From assembly GCA_025808875.1 (NCBI GenBank), contig CP075528.1:4152473-4216472 (forward strand): 64,000 nt of DNA. The letters are read 5' to 3'. This stretch comes from Enhydrobacter sp. (GTDB lineage Bacteria > Pseudomonadota > Alphaproteobacteria > Reyranellales > Reyranellaceae). The position numbers were made by a program, and so were the translations under genes. The notes beneath the pieces are model-generated. The model worked only from the letters and a program-made list of their open reading frames with translations, ran no database searches and was not told where the DNA came from. How positions within the stretch are numbered: the first letter of the stretch is position 1; each line of letters starts with the position of its first letter. Positions 54,611-62,945 of this stretch are shown here, piece after piece.

Positions 54611-55245
54611 GCGATCTCCCCCACGCGCGCCAGAAAGGCGCGAATCAACTTCACGGATTTCACACCGCGCGTCGCCTCGACGCCAGAGGAAACGTCGACG
54701 ATGGGTGCGTCGGTGACACGCACGGCCTCGGCGACGTTGTCGGGCGTGAGACCGCCGGCCAGCATCCACGGGACAGGCACGTTGCGGCCGGACAGGACCC
54801 TCCAGTCGAAGCTCCTGGCGTTGCCGCCGGGCAGCGTGCCCCCGTCCGTGTCGAACATCAGGAGGTCGACCACGCGGGCATAGCGCTTGATGCCCTGCTC
54901 CACATCCGACGCCTTGCCGACCTTGATCACCTTCATCACCAGCAAGCGGGTACGTGCCTTGATGTCAGCGACACGCTCGGGCGTTTCGGAGCCATGAAGT
55001 TGCAGCATGTCAAGCGCGCCGGTGCCGACGCGCTCGGCGAGCAGTGCGTCGTCGGGATCGACAAACAGGCCGACGCGGACCACGAGTTTTGGCACGCGCT
55101 TGCCCAGCGCCTTCAAGGTGTCCGCCGAGATATGGCGCGGCGACGGGGGGTAGGAAACGAAGCCAACGTAGTCGGCGCCCGCCTCGACGGCGGCATCGAC
55201 CGTTTCAGGCGTCGACAACCCGCAGATTTTGACTTCGACCGTCAT
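54607..55245 (-). CDS. trpF: Phosphoribosylanthranilate isomerase
   Basis: A 212-residue TIM-barrel enzyme of tryptophan synthesis. The catalytic cysteine is in VEVKICGLSTPETVDAA and the catalytic Asp region is LLMFDTDGG. The phosphate-binding WMLAGGLTPDNVAEAV and VDVSSGVEATRGVKS are intact. It overlaps pyrF upstream and ridA downstream by four bases each. Confidence 0.97.
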   Translation of the reverse strand: MTVEVKICGLSTPETVDAAVEAGADYVGFVSYPPSPRHISADTLKALGKRVPKLVVRVGLFVDPDDALLAERVGTGALDMLQLHGSETPERVADIKARTRLLVMKVIKVGKASDVEQGIKRYARVVDLLMFDTDGGTLPGGNARSFDWRVLSGRNVPVPWMLAGGLTPDNVAEAVRVTDAPIVDVSSGVEATRGVKSVKLIRAFLARVGEIA

Positions 55246-55994
55246 AGGTCGTTGACGCCGGCTTCGCGCGCGATGGCCTCGGCCGCGACCCGCGGATCGG
55301 CTGCCTGGTAGATCGGGCGTCCCACGACCAGATGCGTGGCGCCGAGATCGACCGCCTGCCGCGGCGTCATGGCGCGCTTCTGGTCGTTGGCCGCGCTACC
55401 GACGGGGCGGATGCCCGGCACCATCAACACGAAATCGGGACCGCATTGCTTGCGCAGGGCGGCAATCTCGAGCGGCGAGCAGATCACGCCGTCGAGTCCG
55501 CTCTCCCTTGCGAGGCCGGCAAGACGCACCACCTGATCCGACGGATCGGCATTGACGCCAGTCGCTTCGAGATCCGAGCGGTCGAGCGATGTAAGCACAG
55601 TCACGCCGAGCAGCTTGGGTCGCGGCAGGTTGAGCTTGGCCGCCTGCGCCGCCGCCTCGGCTACTGCCGCCTTCAGCATCTCGCGGCCGCCGCTCGCATG
55701 GATGGTGATGTAGGTGGGCGCCAGCTCGACCACGGCACGGATGCCGCCCGCGACCGTGTTGGGGATGTCGTGCAGCTTGAGATCGAGGAAGAAGCCGACG
55801 CCCGTTGCTCGCACCGGCGTCGGGAAGGCATAGCGCACGCCCGGCGCGCCATGCGCCAGAAAGAACTCCAGCCCGAGCTTGATGCCGCCGACCGCCGGCC
55901 TGGGGCCCCCGGCGATGGACTGAATCAGCCGGGTGGCTTGGGCGAGATCGGTGGTGTCGATGCCGCAATAGACGGGATTGGCGCGGGTCCGCAT
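55242..55994 (-). CDS. pyrF: Orotidine 5'-phosphate decarboxylase
   Basis: A 250-residue enzyme making UMP. The catalytic Lys-Asp array appears in GVGFFLDLKLHDIPNTVAGG, preceded by GIDTTDLAQATRL, and the phosphate site is VVGRPIYQAADP. It is the first gene of the pyrF-trpF-ridA-trpB-trpA run on this strand. A 7-bp inverted repeat lies two bases upstream of its ATG. Confidence 0.96.
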   Translation of the reverse strand: MRTRANPVYCGIDTTDLAQATRLIQSIAGGPRPAVGGIKLGLEFFLAHGAPGVRYAFPTPVRATGVGFFLDLKLHDIPNTVAGGIRAVVELAPTYITIHASGGREMLKAAVAEAAAQAAKLNLPRPKLLGVTVLTSLDRSDLEATGVNADPSDQVVRLAGLARESGLDGVICSPLEIAALRKQCGPDFVLMVPGIRPVGSAANDQKRAMTPRQAVDLGATHLVVGRPIYQAADPRVAAEAIAREAGVNDL

Positions 55995-55996
55995 GC

Positions 55997-56020
55997 GGGG
56001 CGCAACCTAAAGGGCGCCCC
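55997..56020. promoter_or_regulatory. Inverted repeat immediately upstream of pyrF
   Basis: GGGGCGC (55997-56003) and GCGCCCC (56014-56020) form perfect 7-bp arms around a 10-base loop in the 38-bp gap between glpK and pyrF. On the minus strand the hairpin ends two bases before the pyrF ATG, and the only AGG that could act as ribosome site lies in the loop. It has no T tract. It may influence pyrF translation or end the glpK message. Confidence 0.35.
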
Positions 56021-56032
56021 CATTGGCAGCAA

Positions 56033-57517
56033 TCAGGAACTGCGCACCCTTCTCACGGCGTCCTGCCAGCCGGCGTAGCGGCGGTCGCGCGAGGCGGCGT
56101 CCTCCGTCGGCCGGAAGGCGCGGTCGAGCGCCCAGGTCGAGGCCAGGGCGTCGAGCGAGGGCCACAGGCCGGCCTGCAGGCCGGCGAGGAAGGCCGCCCC
56201 CAGCGCCGTCGTCTCGGTGACTTTCGGCCGCTCGACGGGCGCGCCGGCCGTATCGGCCAGGCGCTGCATCAGGGCGTCGTTCACCACCATGCCGCCGTCC
56301 ACGCGCAACTCGTCGATCTGCGCGCCGTCGCCGCGCATCGCCTCGACCAGGTCGCGCGTCTGGTAGCACACCGAATCGAGGGTGGCGGCGGCGATCTCGC
56401 CCGGTCCCGAGTCGCGCGTCAGGCCGAGGATCGCACCGCGCGCCTCGGCATCCCAATAGGGCGCACCGAGACCGACGAAAGCCGGCACCATGTAGACGCC
56501 GTGGTCCGGCTTGGCGGAGCGCGCGAGTGCTTCGACCTCCGACGACTTGGCGATCAGGCGCAACCCGTCGCGCAGCCATTGCACGGCCGCGCCGGCGATG
56601 AAGATGCTGCCTTCCAGGGCATAGGTCCGCTGGCCGGCGAGCTGGTAGGCGATGGTGGTCAGGAGCCGGCTGCGCGAATGCACGGCAAGCGTGCCCGTGT
56701 TGAGCAGCGCGAAGCAACCCGTGCCGTAAGTCGCCTTGATCATGCCGGGCTTCACGCAGGCCTGGCCGATGGTCGCGGCCTGCTGGTCGCCCGCCATGCC
56801 GAGCACCGGCACTGGCGCGCCGAGGATATCGGCGGTCGTCACGCCGAGCTCGCCGGCGCAATCGACGACGGTGGGCAGCATCGATGGCGGCACGCCGAGC
56901 AGGGTCGCGAGCTCGCCGTCCCAGGCGCCCTTGCGGATGTCGAGCAGCAGGGTGCGGCTGGCGTTGGTGGCGTCGCTGGCATGCACCTTGCCGCCGGTCA
57001 GCCGCCACAGCAGGAAGCTCTCGATGGTACCGGCAGCCAGGGCGCCCTTCTCCGCCGCCGCGCGGCTGCCGGCCACGTGATCGAGGATCCAGGCGATCTT
57101 GGTTCCGGCGAAGTAAGGGTCGAGCAGCAGGCCGGTGCGCTCGCCGATCGCCTTCTCGTGGCCCGCCTGGCGCAGCTCGGCGCAGCGGTCGGCGGTGCGC
57201 CGGTCCTGCCACACGATGGCGTTGTGGACCGGTCTTCCGGTGGCGCGATCCCACACCACCGTGGTCTCGCGCTGGTTGGTGATGCCGATGCCGGCGATCG
57301 CCCGGGCATCGAGCTTGGCGTCGGCCAACGCACCGCGGCACACCTCGACGGTCGCCCGCCAGATCTCCTCCGGATCGTGCTCGACCCAGCCCGGTTTGGG
57401 AAAGATCTGCGGCAGTTCCTTCTGCGCCGAGGCGACGGGCCGCCCGGATCTGTCGAAAACGATGGCGCGCGTGCTGGTCGTGCCCTGATCGATGGCCAGG
57501 ACGTGTTTGGTCGCCAT
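56033..57517 (-). CDS. glpK: Glycerol kinase
   Basis: A 494-residue FGGY-family kinase that phosphorylates glycerol to glycerol-3-phosphate. It opens VLAIDQGTTSTRAIVFDRSG (phosphate-1 loop), with the second FGGY signature near GVYMVPAFVGLGAPYWDAEA and the adenosine motif RVDGGMVVNDALMQ. No glycerol facilitator or dehydrogenase gene is adjacent. It follows the polyprenyl synthase stop after three bases of gap on the same strand. Confidence 0.97.
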   Translation of the reverse strand: MATKHVLAIDQGTTSTRAIVFDRSGRPVASAQKELPQIFPKPGWVEHDPEEIWRATVEVCRGALADAKLDARAIAGIGITNQRETTVVWDRATGRPVHNAIVWQDRRTADRCAELRQAGHEKAIGERTGLLLDPYFAGTKIAWILDHVAGSRAAAEKGALAAGTIESFLLWRLTGGKVHASDATNASRTLLLDIRKGAWDGELATLLGVPPSMLPTVVDCAGELGVTTADILGAPVPVLGMAGDQQAATIGQACVKPGMIKATYGTGCFALLNTGTLAVHSRSRLLTTIAYQLAGQRTYALEGSIFIAGAAVQWLRDGLRLIAKSSEVEALARSAKPDHGVYMVPAFVGLGAPYWDAEARGAILGLTRDSGPGEIAAATLDSVCYQTRDLVEAMRGDGAQIDELRVDGGMVVNDALMQRLADTAGAPVERPKVTETTALGAAFLAGLQAGLWPSLDALASTWALDRAFRPTEDAASRDRRYAGWQDAVRRVRSS

Positions 57518-57520
57518 CGC

Positions 57521-58540
57521 TCAATGCGCGCGGTCGATGGCGAAGTCGACGGCCTCGAGCAGCGCCGCCTTCAGCGGACTGTCGCCGAACAGGCCGAGCG
57601 CGTCGCGCGCCATGGCGCCGTAGTGCCGTGCCCGCTCGAAGGTGTCGGCGATCGCGTCGTGGCGCTCGATCAGTGTCTGGGCGTGCTCGAGATCGCCGGG
57701 TTTCTGGTCGAGCGCCTGCATCGTGCGCTTCCAGAACTCGCGATCGACCACACCGCCGCGCAGGAAGGCGAGGATGACCGGCAGGGTGATCTTGCCCTCG
57801 CTGAAATCGTCGCCGACGGTCTTGCCGAGCTTGGCCTCGCGGCCGGCATAGTCGAGCGCATCGTCGACCAGCTGAAAGGCGATGCCGAGATTCATGCCGA
57901 AGCTCTCGAGAGCCACCCGCTCGGCGCCGCCTCGACCCGCGACCATGGCGCCGACCTCGGCGGCGGCGGCGAAGAGGCGCGCGGTCTTGGCCTTGATGAC
58001 CTCGAGATAGGTCGCCTCGGGCGTGCTGATGTCGCGCTGGGTGACGAGCTGCAACACCTCCCCCTCGGCGATCGTCGAGGACGCGCGCGACAGCACGCCG
58101 AGGATGCCGAGCGAGCCGACCTCGACCATCAGCTCGAAAGCGCGCGTGAACAGGAAGTCGCCGACCAGCACCGACGCCTTGTCGCCCCACACCGTGTTGG
58201 CGGTCGGCCGGCCGCGGCGCAGCGCGCTGACATCGACCACATCGTCGTGCAGCAGCGTCGCCGAATGGATGAATTCGACGCAGGTCGCGAGCTTGATGTG
58301 CCGGTCGTCGGCGGAATTGTGTCCGCACAGGCGCGCCGCGGCCACCGTCATCAACGGCCGCATGCGCTTGCCGCCGGCGCCGACCAGGTGATTGGCGAGT
58401 TCCGGGATCAACGACACCGGCGAACGCATGCGCAGGAGGATCTCGCGATCGACCCGCGCCATGTCCTCGGCGCACAAGGCGAGCAACGGCTCGAGCCCAG
58501 GGGTCTTGCGCTTGTCTTCCAGGGAGACGACGGTGGCCAT
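57521..58540 (-). CDS. ispB: Polyprenyl (octaprenyl/decaprenyl) diphosphate synthase
   Basis: A 339-residue all-helical isoprenyl synthase. The first Asp-rich motif is in SATLLHDDVVDVSALRRG and the second in QLVDDALDYAG, with chain-length determinants upstream of the first. This long-chain class makes the ubiquinone side chain (decaprenyl in most alphaproteobacteria), but the exact length cannot be read. The ATG at 58540 gives MATVVSLEDKRK; it is divergent from trmN6 with a 54-bp spacer. Confidence 0.94.
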   Translation of the reverse strand: MATVVSLEDKRKTPGLEPLLALCAEDMARVDREILLRMRSPVSLIPELANHLVGAGGKRMRPLMTVAAARLCGHNSADDRHIKLATCVEFIHSATLLHDDVVDVSALRRGRPTANTVWGDKASVLVGDFLFTRAFELMVEVGSLGILGVLSRASSTIAEGEVLQLVTQRDISTPEATYLEVIKAKTARLFAAAAEVGAMVAGRGGAERVALESFGMNLGIAFQLVDDALDYAGREAKLGKTVGDDFSEGKITLPVILAFLRGGVVDREFWKRTMQALDQKPGDLEHAQTLIERHDAIADTFERARHYGAMARDALGLFGDSPLKAALLEAVDFAIDRAH

Positions 58541-58594
58541 GATCGGAAGCGGATCCCCATCCAGTTTGCTTGTTGCGACTTGAGGTGTCGTTCT

Positions 58595-59338
58595 ATGTCT
58601 GCCGTCCCTAGCACGGAAACGAGCCCGACCGAAGATGCGTTGCTGGGTGGTCGGCTCAGGCTTTTGCAGCCACAGCGCGGGTATCGGGTCGCCGTCGACG
58701 CGCTTCTGTTGGCCGCCGCCGTCGACGCCCGGGCCCGCGAGCGCGTGCTCGACCTGGGCGCCGGTGTCGGCGCCGTCGGATTGTGCCTCGCTGCTCGCGT
58801 ACCGGGATGCCGGATTGTCGGCATCGAACTCCAACCGGCGCTCACCGAGCTTGCCGAGCGCAACGCCGCTTTGAACGCGATGCAGGAGCGCGTGCGAACG
58901 ATCGTTCACGATCTCGCCCGGCCGCTGCCCGGCAGTCTCGGCTTGTTCGACCATGTGGCGACGAACCCGCCGTACCTCGCGGCGGCGGTCGCCGATCCCT
59001 CGCCCGATCCCGTGAAGGCGCTCGCCACCGTCGAATCGAGCGTCGATCTCGCCCGCTGGCTCAAGGTCGCGGTTTCGGCGCTCGCTGAGAACGGCACGCT
59101 GGTCCTGATCCATCGCGCCGACCGCCTGTGCGAGATCGTCGAACGGCTCGACCGGCTGGGCTGGCGCGACGTCGCGGCGAAGAAGCTGCCGCCCGCCAAC
59201 CGCGTCCTGGTGCGCGCCCGGAGGGCCACCGCCGCGCGACGGCACGATTCGCCGCCTCTCGTCCTGCATCGAGCGGGAGGCGGCTACACCGACGAAGCCG
59301 AGGCGATCCTGCGTCACGCCGCGCCGCTTGCCTTCTGA
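58595..59338 (+). CDS. TrmN6-like tRNA1(Val) adenine-N6 methyltransferase
   Basis: A 247-residue class I SAM methyltransferase. The SAM site is VLDLGAGVGAVGLCLA and the catalytic N124-P-P-Y127 motif marks amino-group (N6-adenine) methylation. GGRLRLLQPQRGYRVAVDALLLA at the start is the family opening. By homology it modifies A37 of a valine tRNA, but other substrates are possible. It is divergent from ispB and precedes the S49 protease by 25 bp. Confidence 0.86.
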   Translation: MSAVPSTETSPTEDALLGGRLRLLQPQRGYRVAVDALLLAAAVDARARERVLDLGAGVGAVGLCLAARVPGCRIVGIELQPALTELAERNAALNAMQERVRTIVHDLARPLPGSLGLFDHVATNPPYLAAAVADPSPDPVKALATVESSVDLARWLKVAVSALAENGTLVLIHRADRLCEIVERLDRLGWRDVAAKKLPPANRVLVRARRATAARRHDSPPLVLHRAGGGYTDEAEAILRHAAPLAF

Positions 59339-59363
59339 ACGTCCGACCGCGACAGTGCAAGCC

Positions 59364-60191
59364 ATGCTGGGTTGGTTGAAGGATCGCTTCGCGCGCACGC
59401 CGCTGGTGCCGGTCGTGCGCCTGTCGGGCGTGATCGCCTCGTCGGGCCTGCTCGGGCCGCGCGGCCTGTCGATCGAGACGGTCGCCCCGCTGTTGCAGCG
59501 CGCCTTCGCCCTGCGCGGCGCCCGGGCGGTCGCGCTCGTCCTCAACTCCCCCGGCGGCTCGCCGGTGCAGTCGTCCCTGATCGCCCAGCGCATTCGTCTG
59601 CTGGCAGTCGAGAAGAATCTGCCGGTAATCGCCTTCGTCGAGGATGTCGCGGCGTCGGGCGGCTACTGGCTCGCCTGCGCCGCCGACGAGATCCTGGTCG
59701 ATGCCGCGTCGATCGTCGGCTCCATCGGCGTGATCTCGGCAGGTTTCGGCTTCCCCGACGCGTTGGCGCGACTCGGCGTCGAGCGTCGCGTGCACACGTC
59801 GGGCGAACGCAAGTCCATGCTCGATCCCTTCCGGCCGGAGAACCCCGACGACGTCGAGCGGCTGGAGCGGCTGCAGTCGGAAATCCACGAGGGCTTCAAG
59901 GAGTGGGTGCGCCAGCGCCGCGGCGATCGGCTCAAGGCCGACGCGGCGTTGCTGTTCACTGGCGAGTTCTGGACCGGCCGCCGCGGCGTGGAGCTTGGGC
60001 TGGTCGACGGCGTCGGCGAGATCCGTGCCACCCTGCAGGCACGCTACGGGCCAAGGGTGCGGCTGCCGGTGATCGCGCCGCGCCGCCGTCTGCTCTCACG
60101 CCTCGGTCTCGGCGCCTCGATCGAATCGGTCGGTCCGGCGGCGCTGGCGGCGGTGGAGGAGCGGCTGCACTGGCAGCGCTATGGACTCTAG
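59364..60191 (+). CDS. S49-family (SppA/SohB-like) peptidase
   Basis: A 275-residue serine protease of the signal-peptide-peptidase class. The nucleophile is S98 in DVAASGGYWLACAADEI and the general base is K150 in HTSGERKSMLDPF, the Ser-Lys dyad of this family. There is no obvious membrane anchor at the N-terminus beyond a short hydrophobic stretch, so it is probably cytosolic or peripheral. The ATG at 59364 is preferred over a non-ATG start 12 codons earlier. Confidence 0.9.
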   Translation: MLGWLKDRFARTPLVPVVRLSGVIASSGLLGPRGLSIETVAPLLQRAFALRGARAVALVLNSPGGSPVQSSLIAQRIRLLAVEKNLPVIAFVEDVAASGGYWLACAADEILVDAASIVGSIGVISAGFGFPDALARLGVERRVHTSGERKSMLDPFRPENPDDVERLERLQSEIHEGFKEWVRQRRGDRLKADAALLFTGEFWTGRRGVELGLVDGVGEIRATLQARYGPRVRLPVIAPRRRLLSRLGLGASIESVGPAALAAVEERLHWQRYGL

Positions 60192-60199
60192 GAGCGACC

Positions 60200-60658
60200 A
60201 TGAAGCTGCGCGATCCCATTCATCCCGACGACCTCGCCGCCGTGCGAACCTGGTTCGACGCGCTCTCCCGGCACTGCCGCGCCGTCGACTACGAGGGCGC
60301 ACGGCCGATCTTCGCCGACGACATGATCGCCTTCGGCACCTTCACCGACTTCATGATCGGCCGCGAACTCGCCGAGCAGAAGCAGTGGCGCAACGTGTGG
60401 GGCACCATCCGCAACTTCCGCTACGATCTGTCGAAGGTCGAGGCCATCGTTTCGGCCGACCGCCTGACCGCCGTCGGCATGGCGGTATGGCAGTCCGACG
60501 GCTTCCATCCCAACGGCGATCCATTCGATCGGCCGGGCCGCACCACGGTCGTGCTGGGTCGCCGGAAGGTCGGCGAGTCTTTCGTCGCCACCCACACGCA
60601 CATGTCGCTGTTCCGCGGCACGCCCGACCAGAGCTACGGAACCTTCAGCGGGCCCTAG
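60200..60658 (+). CDS. SnoaL-like/NTF2-fold protein
   Basis: A 152-residue protein with the cone-shaped NTF2-like fold pattern: an N-terminal helix (AAVRTWFDALSRHCRAVDYE), an IFADDMIAFGTFTDFMIG strand region and a final HTHMSLFRGTP strand. Ligand-binding and small enzymatic roles occur in this fold; none can be assigned. A GGAG Shine-Dalgarno precedes the ATG, 8 bases after the S49 stop. Its stop shares the tetramer CTAG with the convergent hydrolase gene. Confidence 0.75.
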   Translation: MKLRDPIHPDDLAAVRTWFDALSRHCRAVDYEGARPIFADDMIAFGTFTDFMIGRELAEQKQWRNVWGTIRNFRYDLSKVEAIVSADRLTAVGMAVWQSDGFHPNGDPFDRPGRTTVVLGRRKVGESFVATHTHMSLFRGTPDQSYGTFSGP

Positions 60659-61590
60659 GACGGATCGATCGCGCCCTTGCGCTCGACGATCAGCCGGTAC
60701 TGGTCCGGCTGGCGATGGACGGCGAAGTTGAAGGTCGTGCGCTTGTAGCTCTGCCCGGCATCGAGGTCGCAGCGATGTACGATGAGTTCGTCGTCGTCGG
60801 AATGGGCGCGCGCCACCACCTTGCCGGAGGGCGCCACGATCATGCTGTCGGCCAGCGACGGCACGCCTTCCTCGGTGCCTCCCTTGGCGACGCCGACCAC
60901 CCAGGTGCCGTTCTGGTAGGCACCGGCCTGCATGGAGAGTTGGTTGTGGAACCACGAGTGCTGGTCGTGGTCGGGCGACGGCGCGTTGTGCAGCGGCGTG
61001 TTGTAGCCCAGCATGACCATCTCGACGTTCTGCAGACCCATGACCCGGTAGGTCTCGGGCCAGCGCCGATCGTTGCAGATGCACATGCCCATGTTGCCGC
61101 CGAACGCCTTGGCGACCGGGAAACCGAGATTGCCGACCTCGAAATAGCGCTTCTCGAGATGCTGGAAGGGCCGCGCCGGCTCGTGCTCGGCATGGCCGGG
61201 CAGATGGACCTTGCGGTACTTGCCGACGATGCGGCCGTCGCGCTCGACCAGGATCGAGGTGTTGAACCGCCGCATCCGGCCATCCTCGCTGGCGAGCTCG
61301 GCATAGCCCAGGCAGAAACCGAGTCCGAGCCGCTTCGCCTCGGTGAAGAGCGGCGCCGTTTCGTTGGAGGGCATCTCGCGCTCGAAGAAGGAATCGATTT
61401 CGGCCTGGTCGGTCATCCACCAGCGCGGGAAGAACGTGGTCAGCGTCAGCTCCGGGAACACGACCAAGTCGCACCCCATGCGGCGGGCCTCGCGCAGATG
61501 CGCGATCAGCCGCTCGACCACGTCGCGCCGCGTGTGGTTGCGTTGAATGGGGCCCATCTGGGCCGCGCCGACCGTCAGTACTCGGGACAT
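60655..61590 (-). CDS. N-carbamoyl-D-amino acid hydrolase (D-carbamoylase)
   Basis: A 311-residue nitrilase-superfamily amidase. The catalytic triad is E47 in LVVFPELTLTTFFPRW, K127 in KYRKVHLPGH and C172 in MCICNDRRWPETYRVMGL. These numbers coincide exactly with the Agrobacterium D-carbamoylase triad when ATG 61590 is used, which supports that start over a GTG two codons earlier. RPFQHLEKRYFEVGNLGFP is also shared with that enzyme. It releases D-amino acids from N-carbamoyl derivatives in hydantoin or pyrimidine breakdown. No hydantoinase gene is present in the window. Confidence 0.82.
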   Translation of the reverse strand: MSRVLTVGAAQMGPIQRNHTRRDVVERLIAHLREARRMGCDLVVFPELTLTTFFPRWWMTDQAEIDSFFEREMPSNETAPLFTEAKRLGLGFCLGYAELASEDGRMRRFNTSILVERDGRIVGKYRKVHLPGHAEHEPARPFQHLEKRYFEVGNLGFPVAKAFGGNMGMCICNDRRWPETYRVMGLQNVEMVMLGYNTPLHNAPSPDHDQHSWFHNQLSMQAGAYQNGTWVVGVAKGGTEEGVPSLADSMIVAPSGKVVARAHSDDDELIVHRCDLDAGQSYKRTTFNFAVHRQPDQYRLIVERKGAIDPS

Positions 61591-61610
61591 CGTCACCTCT
61601 ACGGCGTCGA

Positions 61611-62453
61611 TTATGGCCGCGACGGCCCGGCCCGCTCAACGTCGTTGGTGAACTCCATCGAGCAGAAGGCCCCGCCCTGAAAGACATCGCCGACCGGGTC
61701 GGGCCCGACTTTCGCCTGCTCGGCCTCGGCATGGGCGCGATGCTCCTCGCCGCGGCCGGTCGGCCTGTAGCCGAGCTGATAGGCGCGCGCATTGTCCCAC
61801 CACGAGGCTTCGTTGTCGGAGGCGCCGTAGAGGATGTCGTAGCGGATGTCGGGATGCTCGAGGCCGATGCGCAGAAGCTGGACCAGATCCTCGGGCGATA
61901 TCCAGATGGAGAGGCGTCGCCTGTCGATCGGCCTCGGCCCCACGTTGCCGATCCTGAGGCAGGTCACGACGAGGCCGTGCTTGTCGGCATAGAGTGCGGC
62001 CAATGCCTCGCCGAAGGCTTTGCTGACCCCATAGCGGCTGTCGGGCCGCACCGTGACGTCGGGTCCGATACGGCGTGCCCGTGGATAGAAGCCGACGGCG
62101 TGGTTCGACGAGGCGAAGACGATGCGCGCCACGCCGGCCAGCCGCGCCGCCTCGAAGAGATTGTAGCAGCCGACGATGTTGGATTGCAGGATCGCGTCCC
62201 ATGGTCCCTCGACCGAAAAGCCGCCGAAATGCAGGATGCTGTGGGTGCCCTCGACCGCGCGGGCAACCTCGTCGGGCCTGGCAAGATCGCAGGGAACGAA
62301 CGTTTCGTGCGGCTGCAGGCCGTCTGGTCGCGCTCGATCGCTGAGCACCAGCCCCGGATAGAGTGGCGCGAGCAGGGGTCGTATCATCGTGCCGATGCCG
62401 CCGGCGGCGCCGGTCAACACGATGCGGCGCGACGGGTCCAGCGGCTCGGTCAT
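61611..62453 (-). CDS. NAD-dependent uronate dehydrogenase-like SDR
   Basis: A 280-residue extended short-chain dehydrogenase. The nucleotide-binding motif is VLTGAAGGIGTMIRPLL and the catalytic Y-x3-K is in DSRYGVSKAFGEALAALYA with the preceding SSNHAVGFYP. The HFGGFSVEGPWDAILQSNI segment is typical of bacterial uronate dehydrogenases, which oxidise glucuronate/galacturonate to aldaric lactones. It precedes the D-carbamoylase on the same strand (20-bp gap), suggesting co-transcription. Substrate is inferred. Confidence 0.8.
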   Translation of the reverse strand: MTEPLDPSRRIVLTGAAGGIGTMIRPLLAPLYPGLVLSDRARPDGLQPHETFVPCDLARPDEVARAVEGTHSILHFGGFSVEGPWDAILQSNIVGCYNLFEAARLAGVARIVFASSNHAVGFYPRARRIGPDVTVRPDSRYGVSKAFGEALAALYADKHGLVVTCLRIGNVGPRPIDRRRLSIWISPEDLVQLLRIGLEHPDIRYDILYGASDNEASWWDNARAYQLGYRPTGRGEEHRAHAEAEQAKVGPDPVGDVFQGGAFCSMEFTNDVERAGPSRP

Positions 62454-62492
62454 TGTTGCCTCTCTCGGTCGGTTGCGGCGATACACTGTGGC

Positions 62493-62936
62493 ATGGCCGG
62501 TTCCATCCGTCGCGCCCGCCCCGAGGACCATGCGCGTATCACCGCGATTCGCAACAGCGTGAGCGAAAATGTCCTGAGCGATCCCGGTCAGGTGACCGTC
62601 GAGGACTACAGGTGGTTCGAGCAAAGTCCCGGCGTCTGGGTATGGGAGGAGAACGGCACGATCCTGGGATTCTCCGCCGCCGATACACGCGACGGCTCGA
62701 TCTGGGCGCTGTTCGTTGCTCCGGGCCATGAGCGCCGCGGCATCGGCCGTGCCCTGTTCGACAAGGCGTGCGACGTGCTGCTTGAGAATGGCCATCGCAC
62801 CGCCCTGCTGACGACGTCGCCCGGTACCCGGGCGGAGGGCTTCTATCGCGCGGCGGGATGGCAGGCGATCGGCACCAGCCCGAGGGGAGAGTTGATCTTC
62901 CATGCGGTTCTCCGACCCGGCGGCACTCGGCTATAG
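62493..62936 (+). CDS. GNAT-family N-acetyltransferase
   Basis: A 147-residue acetyltransferase. The acetyl-CoA pyrophosphate loop is APGHERRGIGRALFDKACD, and the fold begins SIRRARPEDHARITAIRN. The acceptor is unknown. It is divergent from the uronate-dehydrogenase-like gene with a 39-bp spacer and ends nine bases before the next gene, so those two may form an operon. Confidence 0.88.
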   Translation: MAGSIRRARPEDHARITAIRNSVSENVLSDPGQVTVEDYRWFEQSPGVWVWEENGTILGFSAADTRDGSIWALFVAPGHERRGIGRALFDKACDVLLENGHRTALLTTSPGTRAEGFYRAAGWQAIGTSPRGELIFHAVLRPGGTRL

Positions 62937-62945
62937 TCGGCCTCG

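Noticed and set aside
56501..58594. Long plus-strand frame leading into the TrmN6-like gene
   Set aside because: It is antisense to glpK and ispB; the methyltransferase begins at 58595 with the conserved family N-terminus.
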